The notes: generated by a model not told the origin, from the sequence alone. 64,000 nucleotides of DNA from Toxotes chatareus (GCA_016801885.1 CM028888.1:8106501-8170500); one strand, 5' to 3'; positions 1-13,545 are shown, counted from the first letter of the stretch. Made by a program: numbers and translations.

Positions 1-3000
1 TTGTTTTTGAAATTGCTGCTGTGAATAAATTCAACAGAACTGTAATAAATTGCAGTCTTGTCCTCTATTTGAGTTTGAGCTGCTGAAGAGCAGATCTTGT
101 GTATAGTTTTCAAACTGTTCAAATTCAACAGCACTGACAACACACAGAAAAATGAATTAAGTGCTCTAGGGGACTGCAAAACCTTGTTTAAAACAAACAC
201 GAAAAGGTCAACCAGAATAAGAGTAGCAGCTTAAAATATCAAACTGAATTTAAATTAGAAATGTGCAAGATGATACTAGTGGAAAAGTCAGCTCGCACTT
301 CAGTCTTGACAATCAAAAGAAAAGCATTACATGTTTATGTATTATAGAGCTTTGCCTTTTGGAGGGCATGCCTGCATAACAACACTTTTCCCAACAAATA
401 CACATATTGCTGTCTTGGCGATGGAAAGAAAAAGTAATGACAAATACAGTCAGGGTGATTTTAACTTGGAAAACCACTTTCCTCACACCTGCCTCAACAG
501 AATTATATCTTAGCAACAACCATCATTAGAAGCTGCAGCACATGAGTGGCCATGAAAACGAGTGTAAGGTGCCTCTGACCTAAGTGCATCGGTACTACTT
601 GACAACCATCACTGCAACAATGAGAAGAGAAAACTTAGGTTTTCAGCTTTTTCTGCTCTAACAAGTTTAGCCATACTGGGTTAGGTTAATCATTTACACA
701 CCAAATACATATAGCATTCCTTCTGAACGCCTCCAGGGGACAGATCATAGAATTCATTCTGTCATAATTTCTGTGACAATACAACCGGCCACTATCGATC
801 CAGCTGCTGCTTCTTTCTCCTAAATTTGGTGCACTGATGCACACATTTGCATTTCACTGACATCAGCTGAACTTTTTTTTTTTTTTTTTTTAAATCACTG
901 CGTCTCCCATCCTGATCCTGAGCTATTTCAACATGCAGTACACAGACAATGATCACCTCTAACTGAAAAAGTATTCCACCTCAGTGAAATAAAAAAAGAG
1001 AAAACTTGATGCAATTAAGCCAGGAAAGGTTGCACTGTAATGTCCAAGGGCATATGAAGGAATAAGATATTACAGACAGAAGCAGAAATAGATTTTTCAG
1101 GTTAAGTGGGCATGAAGCAAAGATAAATAGCAACATTCAAATGCAGCACCTGAAATACAATGAAATGCCTGATTTACAGTAACTAACTGTGGATGTGGAA
1201 CTGCATGATGTGGAATTTTCCATTAAACAACATCCATGGATTTGTGGCTCGCGGTGGCCACAGAAACAGAAACGTGTCGCAGTGTCCTTGCTGGCACTGT
1301 TCATATCTGACATTTTCTTTCATGTTACATGTTGATGGCAGATCTGCACAGGCAGCAGACACGGGCACACAGCACTGCCGCACATGGATTGTGAGTGAGC
1401 TCATGGCTTGTAGCGCCTGTGGACCAATGTCACTGGCTCTTATTGCACATGACAGTCAACAAACATGATTGTGAGAAAAGGTGTTTGAGCGCACAGTTCA
1501 CATCCAACCCAGTTTATCACTCATACACACGCACACACCTTGCACTTTGCATAGAAACATACATGCAGATGTCCAGAGCTGTTTGGTTATTGTCACAATA
1601 TTAGCTGCATATGTAACACTAGCATTTGTATGATAATAATGTTAATCCTTTAATTCAATACGTACAAAACTCATTCTGTTACACACAATTTTGTTCTCAG
1701 TGATATCAGTGCCCATCTTGTAAGACCTGCTGGGATCAACTCTTGAACGGAGTAAAGGCGGGCTGCCTGCCAGAAACTAAGTGAGCAAAGAGAGAAGCCA
1801 GCATGTGGTAGGTTGAGGTATTATGAAACACATGATACACACAGACGCACAGTATACTGGGAGCACCGTGTGATATTGTTAAAAACCCTAGAAAAAGCTG
1901 GAATGCGGATTTTGAGTCGGGATTGCTTCATCAAACAAATTCTAAAGTCAAGAATAAACTATCATGGTTGACTTTAAAATCTTACTGTTTGTTTCTTTGA
2001 GCTAGAAACCCAAATTAGATCAGAAAAGCAATGAATCAAAATCTGGAATTAAAAAATTATAAAATCCCTGGTAATAAAGTCCAAATTATTTTGAGTAATG
2101 TGCTGTTTTCTCAGAAGATAAGTGATTAACAAAAACTGCTACAAAGCTTTGTAGGTTTGAGAATCGTTCAGCATTGGTGGAGGTATAAAGTAGAATGTAC
2201 CTTGTAGTTTTGAAAAATACTAAGAAAAATGGAACTTGACTGTTCAAACTGATAAATGAAACCTAAATGAAAAATGTATACAGTATGATTTATTGCATCA
2301 AACCCCACCCTGACCTCTGATGTTTACTTCAGGATTGCTCAGTTTTTTGTTTGCAAAGGTGGATCTTCTGCTTTTATTGTTTATTTTTACAGTGTTTTTC
2401 TTATTATTTGCTACACAACTGAGATAATCAAAGGTAGTGGAGCGCCCACAGGAAGTGCTCTTATGCTTGCATGAGAGAAAGCCAAAGATGTTAAAGTGTT
2501 ACTTATTTATCTTCTCCACTTCTCCTGCTCTATATTCTATTCTAAGAGCCACGACTAATCAAACAGGGAAAATGTTCTATAAATATTAAGCATCTACGCA
2601 CAGTATTCTTAAGTGCGTGTCTCATTCTGTGCCACAACACTGCTCTTTTGCTGGCTTCATTTATGTTAGGTAGGGGCCTGGGCCTGGGCCTGGGCCTGGA
2701 CCTGTGCAGTCAAAGTGGAATAGCACCGAGTCAGTCATCTATAGCCACCGATGTGTATCAAAATAAAATCACCAGCAGTGAATATGACATTTGCAAAGAC
2801 CTGATATTTGGCATCTGGAGTCAATCCTCATAATTTCCCAAAAAGCAAACACCTAGCTAAGCACAACAGAGATCCAGGATGCAAAGCAGTGACTCCACTC
2901 CAGCATCTGTAGAGCAATGAGAAACCTTTCCAGCTGTGGCCTGACTAAAGTCTAAATAAACAGTTTTCCAGCAGTGTCCAGGACAAAGAGCAATAAAAAA

Positions 3001-3330
3001 AAAAAAAAGCACACAAGCAAGAGAGAGAACAATGCAACAGGCCGCAGCATCTATGGTTCTTAAACATATTTCAGTCTGTGTTCATAGTTTGCCATTAGGT
3101 GAATCCGGAGGGTAAAAACATCACAAAGCACCACATGTCTGACAACCAAAACACAGTGCAGCTACTACAAGAAAGAAATCTACACATGATGAAGCAGCAG
3201 ATGAGCACAAATTAGCACTCAATTAGCGACTTACAAACAGCCAGCTGCAGTCTCTTAGCCAAATGAGCACAAACCACTGATCAGAGCCAAAGACATCAAC
3301 TAGCAATATGCATGTTAGCACCAGCAGTCA
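1..3330. other. Non-coding, AT-rich; simple repeats only
   Basis: No recognisable gene. It contains a T19 run at 873-891, a short GGGCCT repeat at about 2673-2704 and an A run at about 2996-3008. Opposed short open frames at 1183-1468 match nothing known to me. Confidence 0.6.
2673..2704. repeat. (GGGCCT)n hexanucleotide repeat, about five copies
   Basis: GGGCCT is repeated in tandem with one degenerate copy at the right end (GGACCT). It is GC-rich in an AT-rich setting. Confidence 0.85.
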
Positions 3331-3338
3331 GTACTTAC

Positions 3339-3785
3339 AGTAGCTTGGTGCAGTGAAGCAGTGATCTGTGGTGTCTCTGTGGAGAGTAATCCTTTTGGGT
3401 TGCTGCCAAAAGTTGGACAAAAAAAAACTCCTCTTCTGGCTTGATGTGGCGTCTGAGGCCAACAGCTGATATGTGAATGGATTTGCTAAGCATGCTCCAA
3501 ATTCAATTATCTCCTCTACAAACATCCCAAAGCAACATGATCAGAGTGTGGGCGAGCGAGGAAGCGAGCTTCTGAAATTCTACCTGAGCAAAAGGTCAGC
3601 AGTTGGGACAAGTTTTGCGGCAGAGAAACTACAGATTCTGCAAACGCAGTTTACCACGTGGGCGAGCAAAGGAGTGCGCGGTTTCATTGACAATTTAAAT
3701 GCACCGCCTTCATGCTGCAGGGTGCGTTGGATATATCATGTCACAGCAGGTCTGTGAGGGAGCACCGGCACGGCTGGAGATGTCT
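3339..3785 (-). promoter_or_regulatory. CpG-richer patch with a minus-strand splice donor; possible first exon
   Basis: From about 3549 to 3780 CpG dinucleotides are frequent (GGCGAGCGAGG, a CACGTG E-box at 3655-3660, GTGCGCGG, CACCGGCACGG), unlike the CpG-poor flanks. On the minus strand a GTAAGT donor begins at 3338. The pair could be a promoter and first non-coding exon of a gene that continues leftwards out of the window. No coding sequence supports it. Confidence 0.2.
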
Positions 3786-5459
3786 GCCTGACCTTGCACA
3801 CTTCATTAAATCTTTAATAATTTCTTTAAGGAAATGTCATCAGGTTACGGATTTTTGGTCTAGACTGCGGGACTCCCTGGGAAAATACAGACAATGAAAT
3901 ATGATTCATTATTAATTTTCTAAAAGGGAAGGTATTTTACTCATCAAACAAAATGGACAGCAAGCAAAAATAAAAACATTTTTGATCAAGAATGGCTTTA
4001 AATATCATATCATATTATTACTAAATATTACAAGTTCAAAAGCATGTGTGTTTTTATGAAATGAACAAAACAAAAAACAAAAACAAGCACCCATTATCTC
4101 AATTGACAATTGACATGAAAACACATCAATGCCCTAGAGTAGATATACAGGACATACCCACTGTATGTAATAGACTAAACTGTGAGAAAAAAATATGTAC
4201 TGCACAGTGCAAATCTGTAAATAGCCTAAGTTTAATTCCTTTAAAAAGGAGAGTAAAGAGAAAGATATTCATGTCTCAGTAAGGATAGCTGTAATCACTG
4301 TATGAGACAGAAATTTATTAAAGGTGCAGACAAACTGTTTTTGTTTTTATTTCATTATCATAAACACCCACAAAGTGTCATCTTCATTTATGAAAGTAAA
4401 AGTCTGGTTTGCTTCACTTACCAAAAAACTTTTGTTTAACATTCATTCATTCCCTTATTCATTTGTAATTGTTTAGTGTGGACATGAACCTGTACTGAAA
4501 CTCCAGGTGTTGACCGCACACTGATGTCAGGACAGACTGAGACCATCTGAGCAGAAACACCACAATCTCCTTTCAAAGGCCACTGTCCTGGGTCGGGCTG
4601 GAGGGCGGATCAATGTGATGATACAAACTCTAAGCATGCATGACAGCATTATGGCATCACCTGTCAGAGACAAACAGGTCTGCGACTGTGATCCGATCTG
4701 TCATAAAAATAGCTTTCTGCCTCCTCCTGTTCTCTGTTCTTCATTCTTGTTTAACATTAAAAGGTGACCACAAGGGTTAGCTCAAATCTTCCAACATTTT
4801 AATTCTTTTTTTTTTATGAAGGTTTTATCTATTTGTAAAATGATGTTTATTCACCACAGTGCATGGGATGTTCAGCACTGTCATGTTGTACTGCACTGTA
4901 TGTCAGATCATGTTTGCATCATTTGTGCCAATTAAAGCTGCTGAATATTGTTATATAATTTCAGGATATCAGAAATCGTCACATAAACAGATGGTCTGGG
5001 ATGAACTGTACTCTTCCCTTTACACTCACCTGAGTCTAGAGTCTGAGCTTCTATTTAAAGCCACTGGTGAGCACAGATGTCCATACTGAGCATGGGTGTA
5101 TGCAGATACCTACACATGCAGAAATATATACCCACGCTTAAACAGATAAGAATGCAGATATGCTAATCTGGACTGCTCTCATACTGTGCATGCTGCTGTG
5201 AGAACAAACTCAAATATACAGGACCGAATTACCAGGGTCATGTGGCACCTACAGTGTACGTGTCAAGAGACACATTTTGAAGTAGTATATCAGTCTGCAA
5301 TAAATAAAGTAAGAACACAGATGTTGGATTATCTAACAAAATAATGATAAAGAGTGTTTGTCATGACAGGAGTAGGATTCAGTATCATTCTCATTAATTT
5401 ATGTATATCAATGTTGCAACATTTTAACCATAACATTATAAGGAGAGATGATAAATTAT
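3786..5459. other. Non-coding, nothing recognised
   Basis: AT-rich sequence with several short A/T runs and no supported gene or repeat. Confidence 0.6.
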
Positions 5460-5870
5460 AAAATTGAGGGGATGAATCCTAATGATTTTGCCCCCCCCCA
5501 CAACTTTTCCTCTATTGCTAACAGCAGGTCAGAGTTTTCAATAATGCACATAATTTTTGTACGGACATTCCTGATGCCCAGATGATCTGGTCCTTTATGG
5601 CTTTGGTGACCCCCTGATTTTTCCTCTAGCGCCACCATGAGGTTGACATGTCTCAGCTGTTGAAAGGATGCCCATGAGCTGTGGTACAAGTCAATACTTT
5701 GGTTTATGATACAATACTTGTAAAACAAATGGCATTCTCACAAACGTGGTAAATAATAACATGCTAAACATCAGCGTGTTGGCATTATTGTTGTAAACAT
5801 AATGGTATTGTAGAATTAGCATTCAGTTCGGCAGTAGAGCCTCAGAGAGCTGTTAACCTTGCTGTAGATT
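5460..5870. repeat. Interspersed teleost repeat, copy 1
   Basis: Contains the words GATGAATCCTAATGA, CTTTGGTGACCCCCTGA and TTTTCCTCTAGCGCCACCAT, then a tail with ATGCTAAACATCAGCGTG and GTAGAGCCTCAGAGAGCTG. The GGTGA-CCCCTGA-TTTTCCTCT core recurs at 13440-13545, and within this copy a related CTTTTCCTCT core occurs twice (about 5503 and 5615). I recognise it as a widespread teleost repeat but cannot assign a family. Confidence 0.6.
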
Positions 5871-8800
5871 TGTTTTGTTGACAAATTGTCTAAGAATCAG
5901 AGGAGAGAATCTAAATGAAGTGTTTTGACTGCTTAAATATAACTAGAAAAAAGAAAAAATCATGCCTCATTTGCTTCAAACTGACATTTTAGGGAAAACA
6001 GATAAAAGACATTGTCAGGTGATTTTGTAGTTTCATTCAGTATGAATATTTTCAGCTTGGTGGTTACATTCAATAAAACATTTCCTTATCATGTTGATAA
6101 AAACATGATTTAGGTAATATTATGTCTCTCTCTAAATGTTCAGTGTTTGCTGCTGCAGATTAATAGTAAATAAACATAAATCACAGGAGACAGGTTGACT
6201 CATGGCTTCATCCTTTGACATTATTAAACTGTGTTTACTTGACTTCATAGGTTCTATTTGTAGGTAATGCTATACTTATGCTCCTACTGGTACAGGCACA
6301 TGAGCACTCTAATTTTTCTGTTACAACATTGAGTCACATCTTTCCATTGTGTTGTTATCTCATGTAATATTTTGTTGTGGTTGGGTGTGTGGGTGAAAGA
6401 ACTCCACACAAACTGTCTCTTTCAGTCGGCTAATGAGGATCCAACTAAAGAAACAAATAAACATTTCATTATTTCCTCATCCCAGTAGGATTGATAGCCG
6501 ACTTGCATTTGCCTTCTACCATACATAACGTTTTGTGATGCTAATTTGAACTTTAATTTGCAGTCTTACAGGGGCAAGCGCAGGTTTCTCAGCTTCTTCT
6601 GTGAAGCCTTAAGAAAACAGTCCCTCGTTAAAAAAAAATAGATAAATAAAAATGCTTTGCAGTCACAATAGACAAAGTCACATTTGTAGTGGTTTAAATG
6701 CAAGAAAACAAAAACCAATTGAAAAATAAAAACACATACATTAGCATATTTTGACTTTGCTGGGTTTTAATATAGAAGAACTGCATATAAAATGATTCTT
6801 TGATTGTTAAAACAAAAGATTTATTTTGATGTTGCATGCATAAAATATTATTAAGGCAAAAGCCACTTTTGTTTCTGTCCTAAAATAACCTATTTCACAC
6901 TCTTGATATATTTGATTTGCCAAACTTTAACCATCAGAAATATAAAGTACCTTCTATGCCTATGAAACTAACAGAGCACATCCTCACAGTTCCGCTGAGA
7001 GGAAACAGCAGAACTGTGAGGATTCAGAGGCACGAGATGCATGAGATAATCTGAAAGTCAGCATAAAGAGAAAATATTCTTGATTGGGCAGCAATGTGTC
7101 AACCAGTATTTGAAAGCCTGTTTTACAGACATGCCCTTTTATTGATTCCCATCTGCTCCTCTGCTGTGTAAATGTGGCCTGTGTCACCTCTTTTGTTTTT
7201 ATTGACTTGTGAAGCACTTTGTGGCTCTTGTTTTTAGAGAGGTGTCACACAAATAAATTCTAACAAAGCCTAAAATGATGATGCATTCATTTTGAATATA
7301 GGTGCTCACTTATTCAGTCTTTCACCACACCCACCAGTGTCCGATGTGACAAATACCAACCATCTGGTGTCTGTAAGTGGACTGGAAAAAAACGATGAAA
7401 CATATTTCCAAATACTCTTTGCCCCAGGCGTGATTGCAAATGCTCCTAGTGTGTGCTTGACCTTCAGCTTAAAATACAAGTGTGTTATTTGTTCCTGATT
7501 CTCCTGTCAGATCATCCTCTAACCACCCATCTCTGCAGCCACCTGTGTCCTGTGTAAACTATTCTAGTAAGAGGGGCACCAGATGTCCTGGAAGAACACA
7601 AATATTGGACAGTGTTCACAGCAATGAACATTTACACACAGAAATCCTATATATAGAGGAAGTTCTCTTCCTGCACAGCACCTGCACCAATATGTGCATC
7701 AAGCAGACAACAAAACAAACAAAAGAGAACAGAAATTCTGATTTTTATCACTTTTGTTTAAGCACGTCTTCCCCTAAATCGCTTCAATCCCTTTCGAAAT
7801 GTGTATTTTGTTATCAATGTATAACAAACTAGAGCCACTAAATCTGCTGTGCTCCGGTCAAAACATGCTGTTCTACAACTTCAAAGATGTTGTCACATTA
7901 CAAACTGGAGTGTGTTTTACTTTAATGAGATTGACAAACATTGACACAGGCTGCTGGTGTATCAGATCTAGGTCAAACCTTTGAGGGATTTTAGAATGGA
8001 TTTGAAGTTATGGACAATGGCTTTTAAATGGGCAAAGAACTGCACCATCCCCGAAATGAAAATAACTCTGCATGTAGTAACACACGGTCTCCATTCAGTG
8101 CGTGGCCTTTTCCAAAAACAGAAGTGTATTTTTTTCCTCTTTTATTTTTGCATAAAATACATCTATCACCTCAAACTCTTTTGAGAAGTTGTAGTGGTGA
8201 ATGTTTTTGCAGCTGCTGCAGTACACAACTTTTTTTTTTTGCCCTTTATCAAGCATCAGCACAAACTCCATGTTCTATACTTTGACTGCCTTTGAGGGCA
8301 AGAGGATCATATGCTTGTTTAGCAGAGAGCTACACCAGCCTTCTCAGAATACACTATGAACACTGACATGCATATGGATAAGAACTGTGACCATCCAATC
8401 AATCTCACTTTCAACATTTTCATCTTAGAGTCATCAGGTGCACAGGATCGTACAAAAACACTTGACGTAATTTCTTCACAAATGTCAAAAACGTCTTAAA
8501 CAACACATTTCATTTGATGCTCTATTTAACTCACATTTGCTTTTAATGACATTCCTTTCATAAAATTTTCTACTGTGTTGTAATAGTTTATGCTCCAATT
8601 TATTATGTTCTTAATTTAATTTCATGCTTTGATCTATACTTTTTTACTCATGTGTATTTGTGGGTTCCCCTATGTATTTCATGCTTCCTTGCATTTGTTG
8701 CCAATGAGCAATATGGCTTTTGATGAGCTCTGTACTTTTTATTCCAGTGTGGCTAACCACAGACAGACATAAATAATTAGTCTCAACTCTCTTCACTCAT

Positions 8801-9809
8801 TCTTCTGAATGTACACAAGTGCTTTTGTCCCCGTAGAGAGTTCATAGATTATAACAATCTACAGCAATGACTGTTATGATTTTCAGTTCAAACTTGTAGA
8901 TTTGAGGTTTTCTTCTTCTTCTTTTTGAGACCATACCACTGAGTTCACAAAATTATTGTGTAGCTATCACAATTTTAAATGCACCATTCGCTGATAGGTC
9001 CATTGTCCAAAAAGCTACTTCTGGTGTTGTCCAGTGCTGGAAAACCACTAGTGGGGGCTTGTCTTGACTGATTAGCCTCATCACTTGCCTCACTTGTTAC
9101 CCTCACTGCACTGTACATATTGTATGGCCAGTTGCTCCACATCCTGGTTGATAAAAGTCACTGAGACACCCACCAACAGTCCTGTTTCTCCATGCTTTAA
9201 AGAGTGATTTTGGTTGGTAATAGTTACCGAATGTCTGCAGGCAGTGTGAGTGTGTTATCTCTGCTCAGCTGTCAGAAAACAGAATGCAAACAGCAGTCTT
9301 ATGTCTCAAAGTCAGATTTTTTGTACAGCCACCTCGACTTCTTCCCTAAGAGGTTTCACATTTTTCTGGTGAGGACAGTTTACATCTTCTATTCCTATTC
9401 AGCTATACATCTCCTTCTACCATAAAAAGAAGGTGCTGTTTGTTCCATCGCTTCAGTAATACTCCCACTCCCCCAACCACTACCACTATAAGAGTGAGAA
9501 ACACCCTGCTTAAAGATTGGTCATAAACCACAGAAACAAGAACCAATACCAACTCTGGATTTTTCAAAAGACCATCCTAACAATTGTATCAATAGAAGTC
9601 TGTGATTATGGATTTTGTGCCACTGCTCCCATCGGATATTGAGTGAAGGTGATCAGTGGCGCAGACGTCAAAAGTTGTGGGTGTACTGTGTTAAAAACAT
9701 GTGCCATGAGGCCACTGCAGCTTCAATAAACCAATGATTCCACATTGGCATTCAGAGTGGAAGTGTCAAAAGCATGAATCAATCAAGTCAGAGGAAGCAG
9801 AGCAAATGG
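5871..9809. other. Non-coding, nothing recognised except a hairpin
   Basis: AT-rich DNA without a supported gene. The open frames at about 7292-8285 overlap one another in different frames and resemble no known protein. It contains the stem-loop at 6980-7023 and TTC repeats near 8911. Confidence 0.6.
6980..7023. repeat. Stem-loop with perfect 13-bp arms
   Basis: ATCCTCACAGTTC at 6980-6992 is the exact reverse complement of 7011-7023. The 18-base loop can form a further GCTG/CAGC stem. Confidence 0.8.
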
Positions 9810-9824
9810 TGAAATGCTGACAGT

Positions 9825-10365
9825 GTGTGCGCATGTGTGTGCACCTATGAATCTATGAATGTAAGTGTGTGTATGTGTGTAAGAGAGAAAGAGAGAGAGA
9901 GAGAGTTTGTCTCTGATTTGTGTGTGTGTGTGTGTGTGTGTGTATTTATTTATGCATCTGCATGGAATAAGCATTTACATGTATTCATGTGCAAATGTGT
10001 ACTGTTTGTATGCACCAGAGAGAGAGAGAGAGAGAGAGAAACATAGAGAACGATAGAGCTTAAGCATACATTTTGCATGACTCTCCCTCTCCCTCTCTCT
10101 CGCCCTTTCTCTGAGCGTGTGTGTGTGTGGCTTAGCGTACCAGGGCAGACTGTGTGACCAGTGACAGTGAGCTTTAACATGTGCTGACAGCTAATCAATA
10201 GCAGATAGTGTTTTTTAGCTTTTAGGGAGAACTATTTATAACAGACTGCACCATCACTCTCCAAACCAAATCAGATATTTCCATGGGACGGACCAAGTGC
10301 TGCACAATCATGCTTCACAACAGTGTGTGTGCATGTGTAGACTGCAAGTGTGTGTGTGTGTGTGC
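9825..10365. repeat. Microsatellite cluster (GT, GA, CT)
   Basis: Consecutive simple tracts: GA at about 9886-9904, GT at about 9919-9942, GA at about 10018-10039, CT at about 10081-10101, and GT at 10115-10130 and 10349-10363. Open frames here encode runs such as CVCVCV and RERERE and are artefacts of the repeats. Confidence 0.9.
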
Positions 10366-10484
10366 ATCTACAGCTGAGCATTGCATGATCCATATGAGGT
10401 AACAAGACATGCAAAATATGTCTGCCCACATTTTCATTTAATTTTTAATTAAGGGAACATATTTTCATTTTTGGGGTTGTTGAT

Positions 10485-10510
10485 AAACAACTATCAGGTG
10501 ATAGTTGTTT
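10485..10510. repeat. Hairpin with perfect 12-bp arms
   Basis: AAACAACTATCA (10485-10496) and TGATAGTTGTTT (10499-10510) are exact reverse complements separated by GG. Confidence 0.85.
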
Positions 10511-11599
10511 GAAACCCTAAGGCTCACTTAGGGTCACCAAATGGCTGTTACTGCCAGTGTCCATGACCTAGAGCCTGGGCTTTGGCCTGAACTTCAGCAC
10601 TGACAGTGATCAAAACAACACGGACAGCTATTTTCACTACTGTGAACATTAAGTGAAAGTACTGTCATAAATCTACATGTTAGCACTGGACTTTTAGAAT
10701 CAGCCATGACACTACATGAACTACACCATTCTGCCGGGATTTGGGAACTTTTATTTTAGAAATAGACTTTATAATCACTTCATTCATGTACTGCCTTCTA
10801 CTCTAGATAGTTCTGTGAGCATTGAACACTTACAGGAGTCAAGAGAGGCAAGGAAATCGCTCTTTTTGTCACAGTCTGCTTCTCAGTTCCCCTTAGCCCA
10901 TGTCTCCAGCCTGTGCTTACTTCTGCCATGTTCATCTCCCTGGACCTGCCTTTTTCGAGCTGTCCAGCAGATGTCCTCAGACTTCCCCTCCCTCACTCAT
11001 CACCTGACTGCCCCACCCATCCACACACCTGTTCCCACACTTATGTGTCTATGCGTGGGTCCTCATTGCTCTGAACCACCACCATGACACTTTTCTGACT
11101 CAACTATAGGGATACTAAAAAAAGAGTGATTTAAAAAGTTTTTAAAATTCATCACCGCACACATTGGCTTTCTTTCAATACAAAACACAAACTGGGCTTT
11201 GTTCAAATTAGACTGGCAAAACCCTGCAGGGTTAAAGTTCATTTTTGCACTTCTAAAGTTTATTTAAGTCTTAAACACTGAAAATAAGGCATTAAATATA
11301 TAATTTAAATCTATTCCATTTACATAATTCAAGTTTGATCGTGCAACATGTTTTCTTTTTTCATTTATGGGTTCTGTGAAAATCATGAATCATTGAAAAG
11401 TCAGTGCACAGTGCAAATGTTGAACTGCTACTATGTCTGAATGTGTATGTGAGTGAGAGTGTGTTTGTGTGTGGACGGATGTGTCAAGAAGGCAGTTATG
11501 TCAGGAGCAGTATAAAAATGCTGTTTTGATGCAGTTAGACAATCTGTTGATGCGTTTGGTGAGAGAAAGTGAGAGAGAACTTCTTCAGTACATCACCAT
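10511..11599. other. Non-coding, nothing recognised
   Basis: Moderately AT-rich sequence. A 123-codon open frame at 10716-11087 is serine/proline/leucine-rich and unlike any family I know; I do not call it a gene. Confidence 0.55.
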
Positions 11600-11785
11600 C
11601 AACATCCCCCTCTCTCTCTTTTACTCTCTCACACACATTTATTCCCTGGCTCCTTCTCGCTCTGTCACTCTCCTCCCCTCCTCGCTGCTCCCTCCCCTCC
11701 TCTTCTCACCCTTGCTTTACTCCCTTTAAGTCCTTTCCACTCTGTTAATTTCCCACCCGCAGTCCTTCCCTTGTTTCCTCTTCGT
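11600..11785 (+). repeat. Pyrimidine-rich tract
   Basis: About 180 bases dominated by C and T on the plus strand, including CTCTCTCT and repeated CTCCCCTCCTC words. It can mimic a splice acceptor and is a possible triplex-forming tract. Confidence 0.7.
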
Positions 11786-11934
11786 CTCTGCCAACTAGTG
11801 TTGTGGCAGCTGTCATGTCACCTCGTTTCACTAAACAAGTGACTCTCCATAATTACCAGGTGGACTAAGTCATAAATCTTATATGTGTTGACACAACTGC
11901 TGATGAGGAGCGACGTTTGTTTGTAACGCCAGCC

Positions 11935-12845
11935 AGCAAATCAGTCAGTCAGACAGTCAGCCACCCAATGAAACAATCAATCCGTCGATCAATAAGCCAG
12001 CCAGTCCTACAGGTTTAGAGGCAAATGATGGAAAATACAGTTTTATCCTGTCTTGCCAGTCAGACAACAATTTAAACTCCAATTTGAACCACAGGAACTG
12101 TAGTCAAGTAGTCATTCAGTCAATTAGCCAATAAGCAAGAAATCCCATTACAAAAAGCACATGAAATGTGTCACACACTGTAGCATGTCAATCACATACA
12201 TATAACCTGGGCAGCAAGCCATTCAGTCCAGAAGTGGCACAGCAGTTTTTCTTAATCAGTCAGTCAATACAACCTGCCACTTTAGTCGGCCAGAAAATCA
12301 TTAAAACCACAAAGAGATGATAAATTACTTTTTCCTTCATGCTGCTATTTAAATATCTACATCACAGTGTATACCTACAGGGGGTGGACATAATAAAAGC
12401 ATCAATTTTTCAAGCTTTTTTTTTTTTTTTTCAGTTTTGTTGCAGTAGTCATGTAACCTCAGGGTGCACAATTTACATAAAAATGATTAGACATTGCTTT
12501 CTTTGGTGTACTATCACATTAAACCTGCATCCTTGTACTACCTAAGGTGACATAAGTGGCAATGAAAACCCTGTCTTAATTTTGAGGTGGGTGACAGCAA
12601 AGGCTCATAAACGAGGCACTTCTAAATGGTCCCTCTGCGAGGTTTCCTGCTGTGACATCCTGTTTTAACCATGCGTTCATTCAATTATGAAAGCGGGGCA
12701 CCATTAAAATATTCTTTCCTCAAACAGCCAGTCAGTCAACCAGTCACACAGGAAATTTGCTACCCAGACATTCAGCCAGCAAGTAATAGACAGTCAGCCA
12801 GCAAGCAAGGCAGACATCATCTCGCCATCCAGTCATCATCCCTGT
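11935..12845. repeat. Degenerate CAGTCAGT/CAGCCAGC-rich domain
   Basis: CAGTCAGT, CAGCCAGC, CAGTCAAT and similar four-base-period words recur far above background, densest at 11940-12005, 12105-12145, 12215-12290 and 12725-12840, with ordinary sequence between. It looks like an old, decayed tetranucleotide array. A T run lies at 12416-12431. Confidence 0.55.
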
Positions 12846-13235
12846 TGCCTGCCCCTTAAATTGGGTCAGCATTAACAAGACCCTTGCTGCTGCTGTGGGA
12901 GCTTCAGCCCCCGGAGCTGACTCCCTGTGACAGGACCTACATTACATAAGGAAGACGAGGAGACTGTGGAGCAAGTGAGGCATCACTGATGGATTTGTTT
13001 GTTTGCAGAATGTCAGTGGTGTAAGAGGCCTCTGCAGGTAAGGCTGTGTACCAGCATGTACAAGAGGGCACACACGAGGACGAATACTGTTACTGCACAA
13101 ATGTAAACTCTCATTCTGTCTTTGTGTCAGTACGACCATTAGACAGCTTCTTTTGAAAATAGTGTGGATACAGTATGATGGCATGAAGGCATAAAAAAAA
13201 GCCTTACAGCGAAGTGACATAGTTTCAGTGGATGT

Positions 13236-13545
13236 TTCTAGCCATGGCAGCAGCTTGGCCCAAGGGATGGCATTGTTTGTCTGACTGTTGGTCCAGACAG
13301 AAATATCTCAACAACTGCTGAATAGATTGAGATGAAATGTTACACTGACATTTGTGGTTCTCAGAGGATGAAGTCTCCTGACTCTTGGGTTTTATTATTA
13401 AGGTCCTGACCTGACCTCAAGAACTACTGGACAGATTGCCATGGAATTTCCCACAGATATCCATGGTTCCCCATGAGATGAATCCTAGTGCCTTTGGTGA
13501 TCCCCTTGCATTTCCTCTAAAACCACAAGCAGGTCAAAATTTACC
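13236..13545. repeat. Interspersed teleost repeat, copy 2
   Basis: Has the teleost repeat words CTGACTGTTGGTCCAGACAG, TTGCCATGGAATTT, GATGAATCCTAGTGCCTTTG and AGCAGGTCAAAATTT. Its right part aligns by eye with 5460-5650, in the same orientation. The family is not assigned. Confidence 0.65.

Noticed and set aside
9783..10198. Overlapping frames rich in HTHT, RERE and CVCV
   Set aside because: Microsatellite translations on both strands.
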